This document shows positions 62,136 through 64,000 of a stretch of DNA of 64,000 nucleotides, one piece after another. This DNA is from Acidimicrobiales bacterium (lineage in GTDB: Bacteria; Actinomycetota; Acidimicrobiia; Acidimicrobiales; MedAcidi-G1). Each line of letters begins with the position of its first letter. Position 1 is the stretch's first letter. Location: the NCBI GenBank assembly GCA_029242745.1, contig JAQWTI010000005.1, forward strand, positions 62,001 to 126,000. Direction: 5' to 3'. Both the position numbers and the translations under genes were made by a program. The notes below the pieces were generated by a model. The model did not search any database, was not told the DNA's origin, and saw only the letters and a list, made by a program, of their open reading frames with translations.

Positions 62136-62965
62136 CTTCGGCGGGACCTCCGACCTCGGAGGCTCCGGCCGGCGGCACCAACTGAAGGTTCCCATCGGAA
62201 CCGCCGGGCCGCCACCACGGCACCCAAAATACCCCACGCTCCAATACGAGCCAACAGGACCAGATCCCAGGCTGAACCATCCTGAAAGGGATCGAATGCA
62301 TTCGAGAACGCCTCCACAAACGGCTTAAGCGGTAAGGCGTTACCTACGACCTGGAGCCACGCTGGGGCATCACCGATCGGTATGAAAACGTCGGATACGA
62401 AAGCAACTGGAAGGATGGTGGCATTGGCCAGAGCGGGAGATGACTGGCCAGAGGGCGCCAGAGCAGCCAAGGCCAGCCCGAGCATCGCGAAAGATCCTGT
62501 CCCAACCAGAAATGTTGTCACCGCCGCAGGTATCCCCCCAACATTGATTTCAACACCGTAGAGAGCGACACCGACGACCAACATGATCAACGCACCTACC
62601 AGAGCAATCGATACTCCGGAGAGCACTACCCCACCCAGGTAAACCCACCGGGGTAGCGGTGTGCTGCGAACCCGCCGAAGAATCCCTTCATCACGGTCGA
62701 TGGCTGTGGAGATCCCAATGTTCGTATAGGTCGCAGACACGGCGGTGAAGACAGCTAACCCGGGCGCGTAGAACTGAGCGAACTTCATCAAATGACCACG
62801 AGCGAAGATTTCACCAGCGCCATAAATGGTGCCGAACAGCAGGAGAAACATTAACGGGAAGACCAAGGTAAAGAATGCAGCAACTGGTACTCGCCGAAAC
62901 TTTCGGTTCTGGTAACCCACCTGACACACCAGCAGGCGTAATGGTGCTGGGAGCGAGTCAGGCAT
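62120..62965 (-). CDS. ABC-2 type exporter permease
   Basis: The 281-residue protein starting at MPDSLPAPLRLL has six hydrophobic segments (AAFFTLVFPLMFLLLFGTIY; VYLGGVVLSGVSIALVGALI; and others) and the ABC-2 region NATILPVAFVSDVFIPIGD. Its start overlaps the ATPase stop by eight bases. Together they form a daunorubicin-resistance-like exporter for a drug or lipid; substrate unknown. Confidence 0.9.
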   Translation of the reverse strand: MPDSLPAPLRLLVCQVGYQNRKFRRVPVAAFFTLVFPLMFLLLFGTIYGAGEIFARGHLMKFAQFYAPGLAVFTAVSATYTNIGISTAIDRDEGILRRVRSTPLPRWVYLGGVVLSGVSIALVGALIMLVVGVALYGVEINVGGIPAAVTTFLVGTGSFAMLGLALAALAPSGQSSPALANATILPVAFVSDVFIPIGDAPAWLQVVGNALPLKPFVEAFSNAFDPFQDGSAWDLVLLARIGAWGILGAVVAARRFRWEPSVGAAGRSLRGRRSRRSQSIG

Positions 62966-63923
62966 CAGATGGCCCTGTCGGTGCCCCATCACCGTCGACG
63001 GAATCTGGATAGCCCTCTAGGAGCCCCAGGTATACGTCCTCGAGGGTTGGCCGGACTACTTCAAGGTCTTCCAACTCGAGGCCACGATCCAGAGCCCAGG
63101 TGGTGAGCTGGTGTAGATCAGCAGTGGGTTCCTCAGTCCGGATCTCGAGGCGCCCATCAAGCACTCTGGCCTGTCCAGAAAGACCACCCAACAGGCCCTC
63201 AACAGTGCCATCTACTTTGACCGGGAAACGGATTCGGATCAACGTCCCGCGCTCCATCGACCGCCGCAACTCGTCGGGGGTTCCTTCAGCCACCGCCCTT
63301 CCGCCAGCGATTACCAGCACCCGGTCGGCTAACGCTTGCACCTCATCCATGTAGTGACTAGTCAGCACGATGGTGGTACCTAGCGTCCGGAGCCTGTCAA
63401 CCATTTCCCAAGCCTGTCGCCGGGCTGAAGGATCGAACCCGGTGGTCGGCTCGTCAAGAAACAGCAGGTCGGGGTCACCAATGAGACCTAGGGCTAAGTC
63501 GATTCGACGCTTCTGACCACCCGACAGACGGTGGGTGCGCCGGCCTCCAAGGCCGTCAAGACCAACGAGTTCCAGTACCTCATCGACTGGTCGACAACGG
63601 GAGTAACAAGAGCCGTAGTGGGCTAGAACCTCACGGACGGTCAGTTCTCGTTCAATGCCGACCTCCTGCAGCACAATACCTACGCGATCTCGAAACGCCG
63701 TCGAGGCTGACTCCGGGTCGTAGCCCAAGACCTCTACCGTGCCGACGTCACGGGTTCGATGCCCCTCAAGGATTTCCACTGTGGTCGACTTGCCAGCACC
63801 ATTTGGCCCTAACAGTGCAAACACCTCACCTGGATCTACATGGAATGAAAGACCATCAACCGCCCGGACATCTCCGTAGGACTTCCCGAGCCCGGACACG
63901 GTAAGAGCGGGGGTAGCAGGCAC
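62958..63923 (-). CDS. ABC exporter ATP-binding protein (DrrA-like)
   Basis: The 321-residue protein has Walker A LLGPNGAGKSTTVEIL, signature LSGGQKRRIDLALGLI, Walker B LLFLDEPTTGFDP and switch LTSHYMDE. A C-terminal extension with ADRVLVIAGGRAVAEGTPDEL is typical of DrrA-type exporters. Paired with the ABC-2 permease. The last 77 bases of the window upstream of it hold nothing recognisable. Confidence 0.93.
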   Translation of the reverse strand: MPATPALTVSGLGKSYGDVRAVDGLSFHVDPGEVFALLGPNGAGKSTTVEILEGHRTRDVGTVEVLGYDPESASTAFRDRVGIVLQEVGIERELTVREVLAHYGSCYSRCRPVDEVLELVGLDGLGGRRTHRLSGGQKRRIDLALGLIGDPDLLFLDEPTTGFDPSARRQAWEMVDRLRTLGTTIVLTSHYMDEVQALADRVLVIAGGRAVAEGTPDELRRSMERGTLIRIRFPVKVDGTVEGLLGGLSGQARVLDGRLEIRTEEPTADLHQLTTWALDRGLELEDLEVVRPTLEDVYLGLLEGYPDSVDGDGAPTGPSDA

Positions 63924-64000
63924 GGTAGTGAGGCTAGTCAGAGGCCTCTAGTTGCTTGGCCCTAAACAGACCTTTTAACTAGATGCGACTGCTGGCAGAC

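Overview
The window looks like a chromosomal segment of a high-GC Gram-positive bacterium, most likely a marine or free-living member of the Acidimicrobiia. The sequence evidence is mycothiol chemistry (Mca), coenzyme F420 (CofC plus two luciferase-like F420 oxidoreductases), a DnaE2/ImuA'/ImuB mutasome under identical GAAC-N4-GTTC SOS boxes, and the overall gene style. The lineage is an inference; no rRNA gene is present.

Region 1 (1-15.9 kb) is an accessory catabolic block, visibly more AT-rich than the rest. A long minus-strand run holds a fused receptor lipoprotein (BMP plus NMT1-like domains), an ABC ATPase, a GcvT-like methyltransferase, two paralogous amidohydrolases, a beta-keto-acid cleavage enzyme (BKACE), and then a glycine/sarcosine/betaine-reductase-like set: GrdE-type, GrdB, GrdC and GrdA. 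It ends in a Rieske oxygenase cut by the window edge. GrdB and GrdA are both selenoproteins: each is interrupted by one in-frame UGA at the family's selenocysteine site, and each UGA is followed by a hairpin that fits the bacterial SECIS rules. Ordinary gene calling splits both. GrdD, thioredoxin and a permease are missing. Divergently transcribed are a hydroxyacid dehydrogenase of the 3-hydroxyacyl-CoA dehydrogenase family, a cytochrome P450 and an HD-domain protein. The set suggests uptake and breakdown of a methylated amine or betaine-type compound (carnitine to betaine is one reading) ending in reductive C-N cleavage.

Region 2 (16-31.8 kb) is mostly housekeeping: PAP2 phosphatase, F420 oxidoreductase, thioesterase, SCP2 protein, Mca, NfeD/SPFH pair, a PhoU/TrkA-C protein with an MgtE-type transporter, SOS-controlled dnaE2, a wall-associated protein and two tandem fold-type-II PLP enzymes.

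Region 3 (31.8-50.7 kb) is a purine or nucleobase acquisition and degradation island. A minus-strand operon carries a three-subunit molybdenum hydroxylase, an M20 carbamoylase/allantoate-type hydrolase, a second fused molybdenum hydroxylase, an SsnA-like amidohydrolase, an F420 oxidoreductase, an 8-oxoguanine-deaminase-like enzyme, a thiamine-binding-type protein and a complete BMP-type nucleoside ABC transporter. A divergent DauR/YheO-type regulator is translationally coupled to an amidase. A purine-type phosphoribosyltransferase follows.

Region 4 (50.8-64 kb) holds imuA'-imuB with an SOS box inside a perfect 52-nt palindrome, an unknown membrane protein plus His-rich lipoprotein, a SpoU methyltransferase, a serine hydrolase, small unknown proteins, RNase HII, an unknown 494-residue protein coupled to gpsA, divergent cofC, and an ABC-2 exporter. 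No tRNA, rRNA, CRISPR array or insertion sequence was recognised.
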